NCBI GenBank assembly: GCA_033439295.1
Contig: JAVTLE010000003.1
Span: 1,736,001 to 1,800,000, forward strand
DNA length: 64,000 nucleotides
Direction of reading: 5' to 3'
DNA from: Deuterostichococcus epilithicus
Taxonomy: Eukaryota > Chlorophyta > Trebouxiophyceae > Prasiolales > Stichococcaceae
The notes beneath the pieces are model-generated. The model searched no databases and had not been told where the DNA came from. It worked only from the letters and a program-made list of their open reading frames with translations. This document shows, in pieces, positions 12,815 through 31,223 of the stretch. How positions within the stretch are numbered: position 1 is the stretch's first letter; the number at the start of each line of letters is the position of its first letter. The position numbers were made by a program, and so were the translations under genes.

Positions 12815-14526
12815 TCAGAACTCGATCAGCGGCTTTTCCTCGGCGCCGCCCTTGCCTGGCGGCGGGGCATCGTCCAACAAGCCGTATGCCGGCTGTCGGG
12901 CCGCCGGCGGCATCGGCGCCGGCGGCGCCACCGCGCCGCCGCCCTCGCCTCTGTCGAAGTCAGCCGCTGGTGCGGAGCCAAACTGCACGCCGGGAGCAGC
13001 CGCAGACGCGTTGGCGCGCGGGCTGGTGGCGCTCTCTGTGTGCTCTTCCAGCACATTGTTGAGCGTGTCGAAGGCTTCCAAGCCCGCCGCGAGCGCGCCC
13101 TCGTCCGGATCCTGGTAGTCACCAATGAGTCCCCGCAGCTGCGCCTGTTGCAGCACAGTACAGAGGGGAAGTGTCAGCTTCGGCTTCAGCAGCAGCAGTA
13201 GCCTGAGGAGCACGTAATTTTGCAGCCAGTCGGAGTGACATGACAGGTCGTTCAGTTGGGCATGCCTCTGTCCAGGTGGCCGTGTCGCAGGCCATGCCTC
13301 AGAGCGTCCACTTGCAACGAAAAGGCGGGCGGCATCACGAAGCCTCATGCAGATGTCGCCGACCATGCTGCATGCATCGGCCACGCGAGCCGCTCCGTCA
13401 GTCACACTTTGTTGTGCAACTCAAACTCTATGCACCGGAGTGGCCAAGAGCGCATGCCAACAGCAGAGCCTGACCTGGATGGTGGCCGCGTTGTCGCGCA
13501 TCTGCTGCGTCGCGTCGCCCAGGTCCTCGGTGGCCACCATCTCCCACAGCAGCTCCGCCGCGTCCTTCGCCAGGCTGGCCAGGATCACGATCTCCTCCGC
13601 CTGCGGAATGGTAGATCATGACTGTCGCCATTGGACGGCTGTGGCAAGCAGTCTTTCTGGCATCTGAATGAAAATTCATTTCATCGGCGCTGCTGCATTT
13701 TTCGCCAGCGCTGGTCAGGGTCACGACCTCCCGACCGCCTGCAGGGCAAGTGACGCCGTGGCCACAGCCTGCCAGCTGCAGTAGCCAGCACAGTGCTTGC
13801 GACTGAAGCATCCTCTATACCCGGCACTGTGCTATGTCATGCAATAGTCTAACATTAAGAATCACTGCGCTGTGCACACAGCAACAACAGGAGTCACTGA
13901 CATCAAGATCCTGGCGCCGCGGAATCATGTGTGTGAATGCCGCAGGTGCATTCCGTGTTGCTGGCGACACAGCAGCTCAATACGTGATCGACCACAAATT
14001 CATGTCTAGTGGGCTGCATTTGGCGCGCCATTAGGCATCAGCGATCGCATGCAAGGCACAACACGTGTGCCCTAGGACCCGGCTGCAGCTGGGCTGAGGG
14101 TCGCGGTACAAGACTGAAAGCGTGTTCTTCCGGTTTAGAAATGTGTCAATCATGTATCCTGCTCACCTGTGAAGGTACGTGGCTCTGCGCCGCGGCTGCT
14201 TGCTGGCTCGCGACGCCCCCGGATGTCGCTGCAGCCCCTGATTCGTAGCCGGGCACCGGTCCTTGATACCCACCGCTGCCGCCCCCGTATGCACGACTGT
14301 CGTCATTATCCTCGCCCGCCATGAGACCTTGGTTGAGCTCATCGTAGCCTGCATGTCGTCGTCCAGTATTTTTATTGACAAAGTCCGAGAACTTCGACTT
14401 GAACGCTGACAGCCGCGCGCTGAGTTGGTCTGTGGTCGACATGCCGCTCACGTTGTCGCGTGCCGATGGCCGAGAGAAATCGCTCACGTTCAACATGCTG
14501 GTGGCACTTCTGAGAACCGCGCCCAT
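12815..14526 (-). CDS. GAT-like helical domain protein (271 aa)
   Basis: Complete three-exon gene: 14526-14167, 13600-13475 and 13144-12815, all phase 0, giving 271 residues. The N-terminal third has an amphipathic basic segment (LSARLSAFKSKFSDFVNKN), then a Gly/Tyr/Gln-rich linker. Residues about 121-200 form a helical domain (AEEIVILASLAKDAAELLWE, LRGLIGDYQDPDEGALAAGL, EAFDTLNNVLEEH) resembling the GAT domain of GGA, TOM1 and plant TOL proteins, which bind ubiquitin and Arf or ESCRT partners. The C-terminus is Pro/Ala/Gly-rich with an acidic patch. No VHS domain is present, so it is not a standard TOM1/GGA protein. An endosomal ubiquitin-sorting role is an inference from weak similarity. 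An alternative start is the Met at residue 29 (MSTTDQLSAR). Confidence 0.6.
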
Positions 14527-14807
14527 GCGATCAGCACATGCTTACTCGGAATCTGCCGAGTCTCCGCACCGAGTGGAGACCGTTGCGAGTCTCCATGTGA
14601 AGACTCCTGCACCTGGCACGCTGTTCATAACGGTGCCTATCAAAGCTAGGTATTCTATATTTGCCACGTGCCGAAAGTTTCACCTGCAGCGGCAACCCTA
14701 CGTCAAAATCCCACCAAGATATCAGACGCTCACTCTTTGAGACCCTGCTCGGCGTTCTATCAAATGTCGATGTACACCCAGCCCGAGACCATCCACACGC
14801 ATCGCCG

Positions 14808-16183
14808 CTACTCGGCGCAGTCAGATGAGTCGTCAGAGGCGCCGCCATAGCCTGCGGCAAGTTCTATGAGCCGCTCGCGTGCCTCGGCAACCTCATCGCG
14901 GTCAATGCCCCACGCTAGGAGCGCTGCCCGTCCTGCCGCTGAGGCTGCGCATACAATTGACCGTGATGTTCAGTCGTGTAGTGTTCAGTTGTGCAGGAGG
15001 ATATGACAGCGCACACTATAGGCATTTGCAGGACAATTTCTGCTGTGCACCATCGCAAAAATGGTACGTATGCATCCTCCAGGCACCTGATCGCCCAATG
15101 CTTAGTCCCTGCACACGGGAACAGATCCAGACGTAGACTGTTGAATGTCAGTCTGGAGCTCCTGAGGAGCGCACCGGCTGCGCTGTCGAGCTGCCGCCGC
15201 TGCTGTGCCAGCACCTCCCCGAAGCCGTGCGTGGCCGCCAGCCGCGTGAGCTTTGGCACCGACACCACCTCCGCCAAGTCGCCCGACGGGTAGGCCGCCG
15301 CCGCCGCCGAGCGGCGGGCCGCCGCTGCTGCCGCAGCCTCGTTGGGACTCAGGATGTCGCCAGAGCGTGCCACTGTGGGGCCGAACAGTTGGGGAAAGGG
15401 TAGCGGCACCGGCATCGGCAGCGGCACGACGCACCGCTGCTGCACGCACCGCACGCCTGCGTATCACACTCGGATCATCATTGCCGAAGGGGGCTGTGGG
15501 CGAGACAATTGGCTGATGAGCCCCTGCTGAGCCAAGCACGGCTATCATGTCCGAGGAAGGCGTATCTGCGGCGAAACCAGCCAGTGAGATGACGTCTCGG
15601 CACCGCAAAAGACCTGCGATACGTCTCGTCACGATTGCATCAGGCAGAGCTGTCGGCTTGGCACCTTCGGCAAGGAGGCTGCTGTCAAGGGCCGCAGCTG
15701 CCTGGTCCGTTGGGGCCGGTTGCCCGTCGCGGCGCACCCCACGCAGCACCACCGACTCAGCGATGGTACCCTCCGAGCCAGGCCTATCGCAGTGGAAACT
15801 CGGAAAGAATTATCATCATGACCTACGGTGCCGTTGGATTGTGGTAGCAACCCCATGACATGTCGCCAAATTGATAGCAGTGTCAGGGCCAAGTGGCCAC
15901 AACGAAAGAAAGAAAAAACGAGCGCAGCAGCACAGTAGTGCACCCTGACTGCAGCGTGCAACCGAGTAAAGCAGCGCGAAGCCCTGAGATGGCAGTCATT
16001 GCTGACGACAGAGTCTTTGCACACCTGATGCCAGGGGTCCAGGGCGCTGCCGCCTGTGTTACGCTGGCGGCCGCCGCGCGCGACGGCTCCTGCTGCTGCT
16101 GCTGCTGCTGCTGCGACTGCTGCTTGCGCCAGTCCTGCTGCGCCGCGGCCGCCTGTTCGACGAACAGGCACACGAACAGACAT
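14808..16183 (-). CDS. Unrecognised Ala-rich protein
   Basis: I do not recognise this family. The ATG at 16183 opens a basic, Ala-rich N-terminus whose poly-Ala run is encoded by a (CTG)8-type repeat (plus-strand 16091-16114). Exon-like blocks follow near 15700-15470, 15412-15130 and 14930-14808. Readable pieces include PTALPDAIVTRRIAGLLR, ARSGDILSPNEAAAAAA, VVSVPKLTRLAATHGFGEVL, and a C-terminal helix DRDEVAEARERLIELAAGYG ending in an acidic DDSSDCAE before TAG at 14810-14808. The junction near 15412 is supported by an acceptor (CCCCACAG) in phase. The basic Arg/Ala N-terminus could be an organelle transit peptide, but that is speculative. It sits head to tail between Misato and the GAT-like gene. 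Exon limits are approximate. Confidence 0.4.
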
Positions 16184-16259
16184 AATGAATCATCAGCGCC
16201 ACAACAACGGCAAGACCTGCCCTTGCAGCGCCACCTGTGGCACTGCTGCACAAGGTTGT

Positions 16260-19200
16260 TCATTCCAGGGCCATGTCGCAGAGCTCAAGTCGTGAAGAGG
16301 GCGAGCAACTTCCACGGCAATTGTGTACCTGCGGGTCTGGAGGAAGGCTGGGCGCCGGAAGCGCGACGCGCATTGCCGCGAGGCCAGCGGCCTGCCCGCT
16401 GCGCAGCAGCTGCGCCAGCGACCGCATGTCTGTGGCGCCTGCGGCCGGACGCAGAAGGAGGGATTGCGCACCGGTCCGACAAGCGTATGCTGCCTGGCCC
16501 AGCTTTCTGGCGTTTGTCTTTGCGATCGCAGCAGCTGCGGGGCACTGGCACAGCTCCCAGCCTGCATGACGTTCACTGCGCACACACCCCGCATGCCTGC
16601 AGAGGAGAGCTGCTGCCTGCGCAGCCACCCTGACCGACGAATGGCGGGAAGGAGGGAGCACAGGCCGCAGCGCTCACCGGTGGGCCGCCCCAGGAGGCCC
16701 GCCGGCGGCGGCGCGCGCAGGCGCCACGGCAGCGNGGCGCAGTCGAGGGCCGCCGCAATGGCGGCGCTCGCCTGGAACGCGCTCCGCAGCGGCAGCACCA
16801 GGTGGGGCGCCGCGACCCGGGACGCCGGAGGCGCCAGCGGGCAGTACACGCTCGCCAGCGGCGCCAGGTGGGCGTACGACAGTGCCTCCGACAGCTGCCA
16901 CTTGCGCAGCGCCATCGCGCCGTCCACCTGCGGCCAAGGCCAGTGCACGATGGTCGTCAGCATGAGGCAGAACAGAACTGCGACCCTGGCAGAGCAGGAC
17001 TGGCGCCGGTCTGGCGGTCGATATCACCAAGACGGGCAGTCGAAGGCAGCGTCCGCAGAGGTGATCAGGGCAGCGTTAGCAGGATCTCAATGGTCGCTCG
17101 GTGGTTCAGACGCAGAAGTGTCTGAAGATGTGTCTTTCATGGGCCGACAAGTTGACAGTCCAGATGCGGCATGGTCCTGGTGGCCAGCATATTGCCAAGC
17201 AATGTGCAGCAGCGCATATGGTCCACTGGCTTGCACAATAGGAGACACTCACAGCGAAGAGGCGAGACTCATCATCTGGGGGAATCTGGCTATTCACCGT
17301 GGAGGCATTTGCAGTGCATGCGGCCTGGCGCCGCGCTGCAGACATCAGCACTCGCGGAGCTCGAAGTACCCTCCAGGGGAGGGCATGCGCTTGCCACGGA
17401 GGGGTGGGCAGCACTGGCGGCCCCCAGCGGCCCGCCGCGGATAGCACCGGCGGGGAGCTCACAGCAGCTTGCGGAGGTCAAAGAACGACCCACCGTGGAG
17501 GGGTCTGCAGTGCTGGCGGCCTGGCGGCGCGCAGCGAAAAGCATGACCGGCGTCCCGGCGTACTCGTCGCGCAGCAGCTGCAGCAGCTCCGCAGTCGTCT
17601 GGCCCCAGCCGCCCAAGTCGTCCGCCACGCACTGGAAGCCCTGTGCAAGTGCAGCGCGCCCGGAGTCACACCCCAAGCCCTGCTCCCCCTGGACAGCTGG
17701 AGGGAGTCGCCAGACAAGCTGTTGCCAGAGTCTGGTCGCCTAGGCAGTTTCTTAGATCGCCGAACTCACAGTCTTCAGGCTGCTGCCATTCCGGCCCTTG
17801 ACCATGCGGGTCCTTCCTGAGGAGTTCCGCCTGCAGCTGCAGTCCTCGGCAGAGGACACTCTCTATGTGGTCATGGCGAGGTAGTCAGTCAGCGCTCCCG
17901 AGGTGCAGTCGGCGCCCCCAAGCGCCCAGCTTCCTATGCTCGCTGTTCCCCATTCACGCCTGCAGCGAGCCGCAGACCTCGGCAAAGGAGCGGACGCAGC
18001 TCTGCGCCGGTGCCGTGCTTGACAACGTGCCTGAGTTAAGTCCGTCATAACCAGTCGCAGTGCCTGCGGCGAGTCGCAGTCCTCCACGAATCTTCGGACG
18101 CAGCCCAGCACCTCCTCCGGACTGCGCGATGATTGAAACTCAAAGTCCTCGAAAGGGTTCTCGATCGGACTGGTCCCCTCACCTGCAGCGTGTCGCTGTC
18201 CTCCGCGAAGGAGCGGACGCGGTCCAGCACCTCCTCCCGCGCCCCCTCGCCGCGCAGCAGGTCCGCTCCAGCGCAGAAGCCGTCCAGCGCCGCGACGCCG
18301 TGCCACACGCCCGGCACTTGGTACACGCTCCTCGGGTGCAGCACCACCTGCAGGTCGGCGGCGGCACAGGCTGGTCGAGGCCGCGAGAGCCGACTGTGAC
18401 GTTTCATTGCGAGAAGTCGCACCAGTCACCCCAACTGGTTAAACAGCCAACTCGGCGCGACGCCCCCACCCATCAGCCCAGCCCTCCGGGGCAGCTGTAA
18501 CGGGCTCCGCTGAGGCAACAGGGCATCCACATGGGCAGGACAAAGCCGCGCATGGGGCGCAAGGCATTCAAGTCAAAAAAAATCGCTCGGCATGTTGCAG
18601 AGTTGCAAGAGTCAAGAGCTGTAAAAGGTCTTGCACCCTTCAGAGCCGCAACGATTGTGCAGCATTGCTTCTCACCAAGGTCGGTGGCTTCTCACCTTCA
18701 GGTAGTCGGTCCAATAGCGCACAGCGCCAGGCGAGTGCAGGTCCAGGGCCGCTCGCTCCAGCGAGCTGGGCGCCGCCACCGCCCTGGGATCCCTGTCTGC
18801 GCAAACACAATGCATCAGGCACAGTGCATGTTGAAATGCAGCCAGACCGCTCGTTGCAAGGCCGATGCGTTCCCCTGATGCCATTGTCGTGCTGCGGAGA
18901 TGCTGCATCCCAGCAAATNCCCCCTTCCCCACTCCGGACTCGAGCCCCCAAGTGTCGATGCACACGCATCAGCGGCAGCGGCGGCATCCTGTATGGTTGT
19001 TCCTAGTCCTGTGTTGCATGGATGCCCACCCTCGAAGGGTGCATCCGACTCATGATCCAGCTGCTCCACATACGTGGAGCGGGGGATACGCTCCGCGCGG
19101 TGCACCTCGTGGCGGCCCTGCCATGTGTCAGATATCACCGGCGCGCCGCCTGACTGCGCCTCCGCCGCTGCGCTGGTCCCTGGGGGAAGAAACCCGCTCT

Positions 19201-19775
19201 CCTTGGCTTATTGGACGACAGGTCGAGATGGCAGAAGCACGATGACTGTGCCTGGCTTTGCCTGCAGGGTAGGACGGGCTGTGGGAACACAGCAAGCAGT
19301 ACAGCCGCCAGCACCGCGGTGCTCACCTCCGAGGCTGCCGGAAAGATCCAGCAGCACCATCCGCGGGGTATACTGCGGCGATCCCTGAGGAAAGCGCATG
19401 CGTGATTCGATCTCGATTCGAGACGTGCAACACATGCGAAGCACAGGCTGTTTCCGCCAGGCTTGTAGCAAGCATACATCATGAGCACGCAGCGTAGCGC
19501 ATCCGCCGGGAAGGAGCTTGCCTGGTAGTGCGACTGGCTCTGTCGCCAGAGAACGTTGGGATCGAGGTAGGTGCCGTAGTCTCTGCCTGAGTCGGTGTCT
19601 GCCAGGCCCAATGCCTCGTCCTGTGTCCGTGCGCACCGCTCGGTGTCAAATGCGATATCTGAGACCTTTGACAGCACAGTCAATCACGCACGTATGGCAC
19701 CTGGATGTTCCAGTAGTGCGCGCCGACGTAGTTTGCGAAGCCGCCGACCTGCAGCGAGATCACTTCGCGCACCAT
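16260..19775 (-). CDS. DML1: Misato (DML1) tubulin-related protein
   Basis: Tubulin/FtsZ-like protein. In other eukaryotes it supports tubulin folding (through TCP-1), mitochondrial distribution and mitosis. Exon 1 (19775-19701) gives the family N-terminus MVREVISLQVGGFANYVGAH followed by YWNIQ. Exon 2 (19620-19522) gives DEALGLADTDSG and YGTYLDPNVLWRQSQSHYQ. Later blocks are TPRMVLLDLSGSLGG (about 19385-19328), VISDTWQGR and RSTYVEQLDHE (about 19170-19050), HSPGAVRYWTDYLK (about 18800-18697), LHPRSVYQVPGVWHG to FAEDSDTLQ (about 18345-18184), GFQCVADDLGGWG and LLRDEYAGTPVML (about 17655-17490), SAIAAALDCA and TLPWRL (about 16960-16675), and a C-terminal block ending at 16260 with MRSLAQLLRS. 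The intron after exon 2 starts with GC (CAG|gcaagc). Two introns carry decayed copies of their upstream exon ends. An N lies at 16735. Confidence 0.87.
17295..17545. repeat. Three decayed about-100-bp copies of a Misato exon end
   Basis: Plus-strand copies begin at 17295, 17395 and 17491. The pair starting CACCGTGGAGG (17295 and 17491) shares most of about 55 bases, including GCAGTGC and GCGGCCTGGCG. The 17491 copy is the 3' end of the coding exon plus its donor (minus strand CCTCCACG|GTGGGT). The 17295 copy, inside the intron, keeps a potential donor (CCTCCACG|GTGAAT). The middle copy has lost it. Confidence 0.75.
17829..18237. repeat. Tandem copies of a second Misato exon end
   Basis: Plus-strand copies begin at 18183, 18062 and 17959, with a shorter fourth near 17829. 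Translated on the minus strand the copies read VRSFAEDSDTLQ, VRRFVEDCDSPQ and VRSFAEVCGSLQ. The first is the true exon end (CTGCAG|GTGAGG); the others sit in the following intron. Spacings are about 121, 103 and 130 bp, and pairwise identity is roughly 75-80 percent by eye. Confidence 0.8.
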
Positions 19776-20325
19776 ACTTCCGGAACTACTTCAGTCCCAC
19801 CGGTGAAGGCAAGTCGAGTCCTCCTCGGATCGTCGGTCCAGATCAAGATTAAAACATGAGCACTCCTCGCACTGAAAATCCTGCAGTTGTTGCAGCAGAG
19901 ATTTGCCACAAAATGTTGCTGAGCAGGAAGCTCCTTGGAGCTGTGACAGCTGGCAAAAAAGATATCGAGAGGCGGTGGGGAGCGACGCGGCCTGCCCGAT
20001 CCTGAGCCAATTGCGACAGACTGCCTGGCCTTCGAGGCGCTTTGAATTCGAGTTGTTGAGCCTTTGCAAATCAGATCCAACCGTTCGACGGTGTGCCTGG
20101 TGGTTGGCCAACTTCGTCACTCAAAGCCTGAGGGATCTTCACTGCAGCATGTTTCTGGCGTTGGAAGCAAGCACCAGAAGGCTCATGTGACCTCAAAAGG
20201 GTTGTAGCTGCCTGCACCGGGCAGAGAGATTGCCTGGGCAGCAAATACAGCGCTTTAGCAACCAGCTGGCCAGCACCGCCCGACAGCAACAGGGCCGTGA
20301 GCACCGCCATCTTCAGCGGGCGGCG
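19776..20325. promoter_or_regulatory. Divergent promoter, Misato / NDR kinase
   Basis: About 550 bp lies between the start codons of two divergent genes, so it must hold both 5' leaders and a shared or back-to-back promoter. No specific element is called. Confidence 0.5.
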
Positions 20326-25641
<5,316 letters not shown>

Positions 25642-26546
25642 GAACAGAGGCGTTGGTCAGTCGCCAATGCCCGTGCTGGGGACGCACAGGCATGGGTGCA
25701 TGCCTGCACATGCATTGGTGCTTGTGACACCTACTTTCCCCCCAAGTTGACGCGGCTGCTGGGCACTGGGCACAGCGGGCCGCGTCCACCTCAAGGCGGG
25801 ACGGGACCAGCAACGCTCGTCGCTCAGCAACATCCAGGCAGCCTTCGCGTCCGTCAACCTCGACAGATGAGGGGGGGACTCAGACAGGAGGTTTGGGAGT
25901 GACGATGCGGATTCGTACACAGTAAGGTGGAGGCCGGGCGCTGCAGCGGCGAGACGCTGCGGCAGACGCCTTCCAATCAGACCGACAGAGCCCTGTTCCG
26001 GCAGGCCCCGTGCTCGGAAGGCGATCCTGTCAAGTGGGCGTCCGCTGCTGCAGAAGCGACGGACGGTATTTGTTTGAGTCATTCTAGGGTAACCCAACGA
26101 TTCGGGAGCAGCGGCTCTGATGCAGCAAGATGGACACGCCAGCCGGCTATTCAGATGTGCGCCAGCAAGTCGTATACAGTCAAGAAGATGGCAGGCAGTT
26201 GAGCCGGTTGTTCGACTTGATCCATGTTTGGCGAACTTGAGCGCTCATTGACCCTGGGTCGGTAAGACAATTTCCAAACACCATACCTATGGTGATGGGT
26301 GTAGGGCAAAAGACAATGTGTCTACCTAGTCGGACTTCTGGAAATCTTTGCTCATCCTGAAAATTTCACTGCTGCATCCATCACCACCACGACTCCTTGG
26401 CGCCAGCGTGCTGCCTGTCGTTTGACCAATCGCCACTGTAGTCTCGTCACCATCGACTGCGGCTTTGAGGGTCTTCTCAAAACTGAACACATTCAATCGA
26501 CCCCTTGAATTCGTGTGCGACAAAAGCCTGACAACGCCTTGGCGCC
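25642..26546. other. Convergent intergenic region
   Basis: Lies between the 3' ends of the NDR kinase and CDK20-like genes. No conserved coding motif was seen. Expected to hold two 3' untranslated regions. Confidence 0.4.
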
Positions 26547-28886
<2,340 letters not shown>

Positions 28887-29408
28887 CACAGTGTGTGCTG
28901 GATGGCATGTGCAGGGTGTCGGGGAAAAAATGCTACATAGTACTGTAGACCTTGAGGCAGTCTGCAACGACTGACTGAAACTGAGTACAAGGCAGCGCCT
29001 CTAAGAGATCCGTCATCGCTGCAACGGCGGGCCGCATGCTTTGCACGGTTGTGAGATTCCTCTGTTCATCGAGGCCACTGTGCGTACTCAGATTCTTGGT
29101 AGCCTTCTCTCCACAGAAGGGCGCGCAACTCTCCGGAACTGATCGAGATCTCTCGTAAGATTTTTGTCAGCCAACATTGCGAGGTGCACCACGGCCTGCC
29201 GGTGTCCACCGTTTGCGAGTTTGCAGTCAGGAACAATCTCGGCACCACCTGCACTCGCTGCAGTGCCTACTCCGGTTGTCTATGCCTGGTTGCTAGTTTG
29301 CAAGCTCGTGAAGGCCCCGTCACCGTTGGTGGACACTTGCTGGTTGCAAGAGCTCGGCAACCTTGTGTTTCGTTGCGTGGTACCACACACGGCTCTGGCA
29401 CAACTTTC
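28887..29408. promoter_or_regulatory. Divergent promoter, CDK20-like / dehydrogenase
   Basis: About 520 bp separates two divergent start codons, so it should contain both promoters. No specific element is assigned. Confidence 0.45.
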
Positions 29409-31223
29409 ATGGTCCGGCCCGCAGCCATGCCCAGGAGGCTGGATGGGAAGCTGGCGGTCGTCACCGCCGCAACGGCAGGTGCACCGGTCGGACATTGAAT
29501 TCCCTTCCAGACTGGCTCTGGAACCTAAAGCGTAGTTATCTCACTCGATATGGCGCTGGCAGCGCAGTCGCATTGACCATGCATGCAGGCATTGGCCTGG
29601 GCATTGCGCGGCGGCTGGCGCAGGAGGGGGCAGCTGTCATGATCAGCTCCCGCAAGCAGCGCAACGTGGACGACACTGTGGAGGTGCTGCGGCAGGAGGG
29701 GCTGGACGTGCGCGGCGTTGCGTGCCACGTCGGTAGCTTGTTGGAGGTGCAAAACCTGATCAAGGTAGGTGCCTTGAGGGACTTTTTACAGCGCGCAAAA
29801 GCGCAAGCAGGTCGTGGAGGCCCCGTGCCAGGGTGCAAGGATGCAGCAAGCAAGGTCCCAGCATCTAGCAGCAGTTCAGCCCTGAGAGTCATGGCGACCC
29901 ATCGACCTCCAGTGCGCGTGCAGCATTCAAGCAGGATGGGTACAGAATTTGATGATCGGGGGGCCGCAGCAGCCGTCCTCCGGAACAGCAATTCGCGCGT
30001 CTGCAACTGTCGCCACCGTCTCCAACTGCCGGGCGCCGCCATCCCCGCTGATCCAAATGTCACGCTGCCGTGCGCAGGCGGCCTTGCGAGAATTCGGCAG
30101 GCAGCATCTGGACATTCTGGTCAGCAATGCGGCGGTGAACCCCGCGGGTGGTCCCATCCTGCAGATGGATGACAAGGTGATGGGACGGTCCATGAATACA
30201 CCCCGAGAGTCATAGCAGAAAACCAGGTCCTGCTTGTATGCGACAACCCCTTTTGTGCTTTGGTTGCATGTAATGACGGCTAACGTTTTGAGTTCCGCAG
30301 GTCATCGACAAAATCCTGGAGATCAACGTGCGCAGTGCCATCTGGCTGACCCGAGAGGCTGCAAAGCACATGATCAAGGTGATGGTGCCTGCTTCGTTGC
30401 GATTGCCGGGCTTGCATTGGCACGATCACAATGCTGGGAAGGCAGAACCCACTCGTTTCCTATGGTCATGCCCGCGTGCAATGTCCTCTGGCCATGACAT
30501 GCACTCATTGGCCGTCGCTTGTCACAGGGTGGCTCCATCATCTTCAATTCGTCATTTAGTGCCTTTAATCCCATGCAGCCGCTTGGCATGTGCGCCTCCG
30601 CACAGACTCTCACAGCCATGGCTCCCTCGTCACTGCGTGCGTCATCACGTCAGTGCGTGTTCACTAGCATAAAGAACCAGTTTGCGAGCTGAGCGGGATT
30701 TGTGACCAATATCATGTTGATACAGGTATGCCGTTAGCAAGACCACGATCCTCGGTCTCACCAAAGCGCTGGCACAAGAGTTGGGCAGCGACGGCATTCG
30801 AGTCAACTGCATTGCGCCAGGTGCGGTGTGGCCGGTGGAGGGTCCGAGGTTCAGTTGCTCGTGTGGTTCCAGCGAGGCTCAGATCCAGACGCGACTCCGT
30901 CAAGTGGCTGTCTGCGCGTGTGCAGGTTTTGTGCCGACGAAGTTCGCATCTTCCCTCCTGGACAGCGATGAGGCGCGGCATGCCAACGAGGACATGACAC
31001 TGCTGGGGCGGCTCGGCACGCCACAGGAAGGACCACTCCCGACATGTGTTGCAGCGCATTCCAGCCAGCGCATGAGTTGCTGTGTGGTAGGGGGCTGAAC
31101 TTTCGGTCAACGTTGCTGACGCAGGACATGGCTGCGGCGGTCGCGTTCCTCGCCTCTGATGATTCCTCCTATGTGACGGCAGAGACGCTAGTTGTCGCTG
31201 GCGGCATGCAGAGTCGGCTCTGA
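29409..31223 (+). CDS. DHRS4-like peroxisomal short-chain dehydrogenase
   Basis: NADP(H)-dependent classical SDR; DHRS4 relatives reduce retinal, dicarbonyls and other carbonyls in peroxisomes. Exons: to 29478 (MPRRLDGKLAVVTAATA), 29589-29764 (GIGLGIARRLAQEGAAVMIS, completing the TAxxxGIG cofactor motif), 30078-30176 (DILVSNAAVNPAGGP), 30301-30378 (INVRSAIWLTREAAKHMIK), about 30528-30589 (GGSIIFNSSFSAFNPMQPLG with catalytic Ser), 30726-30820 (YAVSKTTILGLTKAL with Tyr-x3-Lys), about 30926-31026 and 31125-31223. The protein ends in SRL, a type 1 peroxisomal targeting signal also found on animal DHRS4. The junction before the last exon lacks an obvious GT or GC donor (GAA|ggacca). The start may be the Met at 29409 or 29427. 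Confidence 0.9.

Noticed and set aside
12815-16183. One large VHS-GAT protein spanning both minus-strand genes
   Set aside because: A stop at 14808-14810 ends the upstream gene, an ATG at 14526 opens the next, and no VHS motif is visible.
16059-16253. Poly-Ser and poly-Gln readings of the CTG repeat at 16091-16114
   Set aside because: Other frames of the same repeat; only the Ala frame begins with an in-frame ATG (16183) and stays open. The choice remains tentative.
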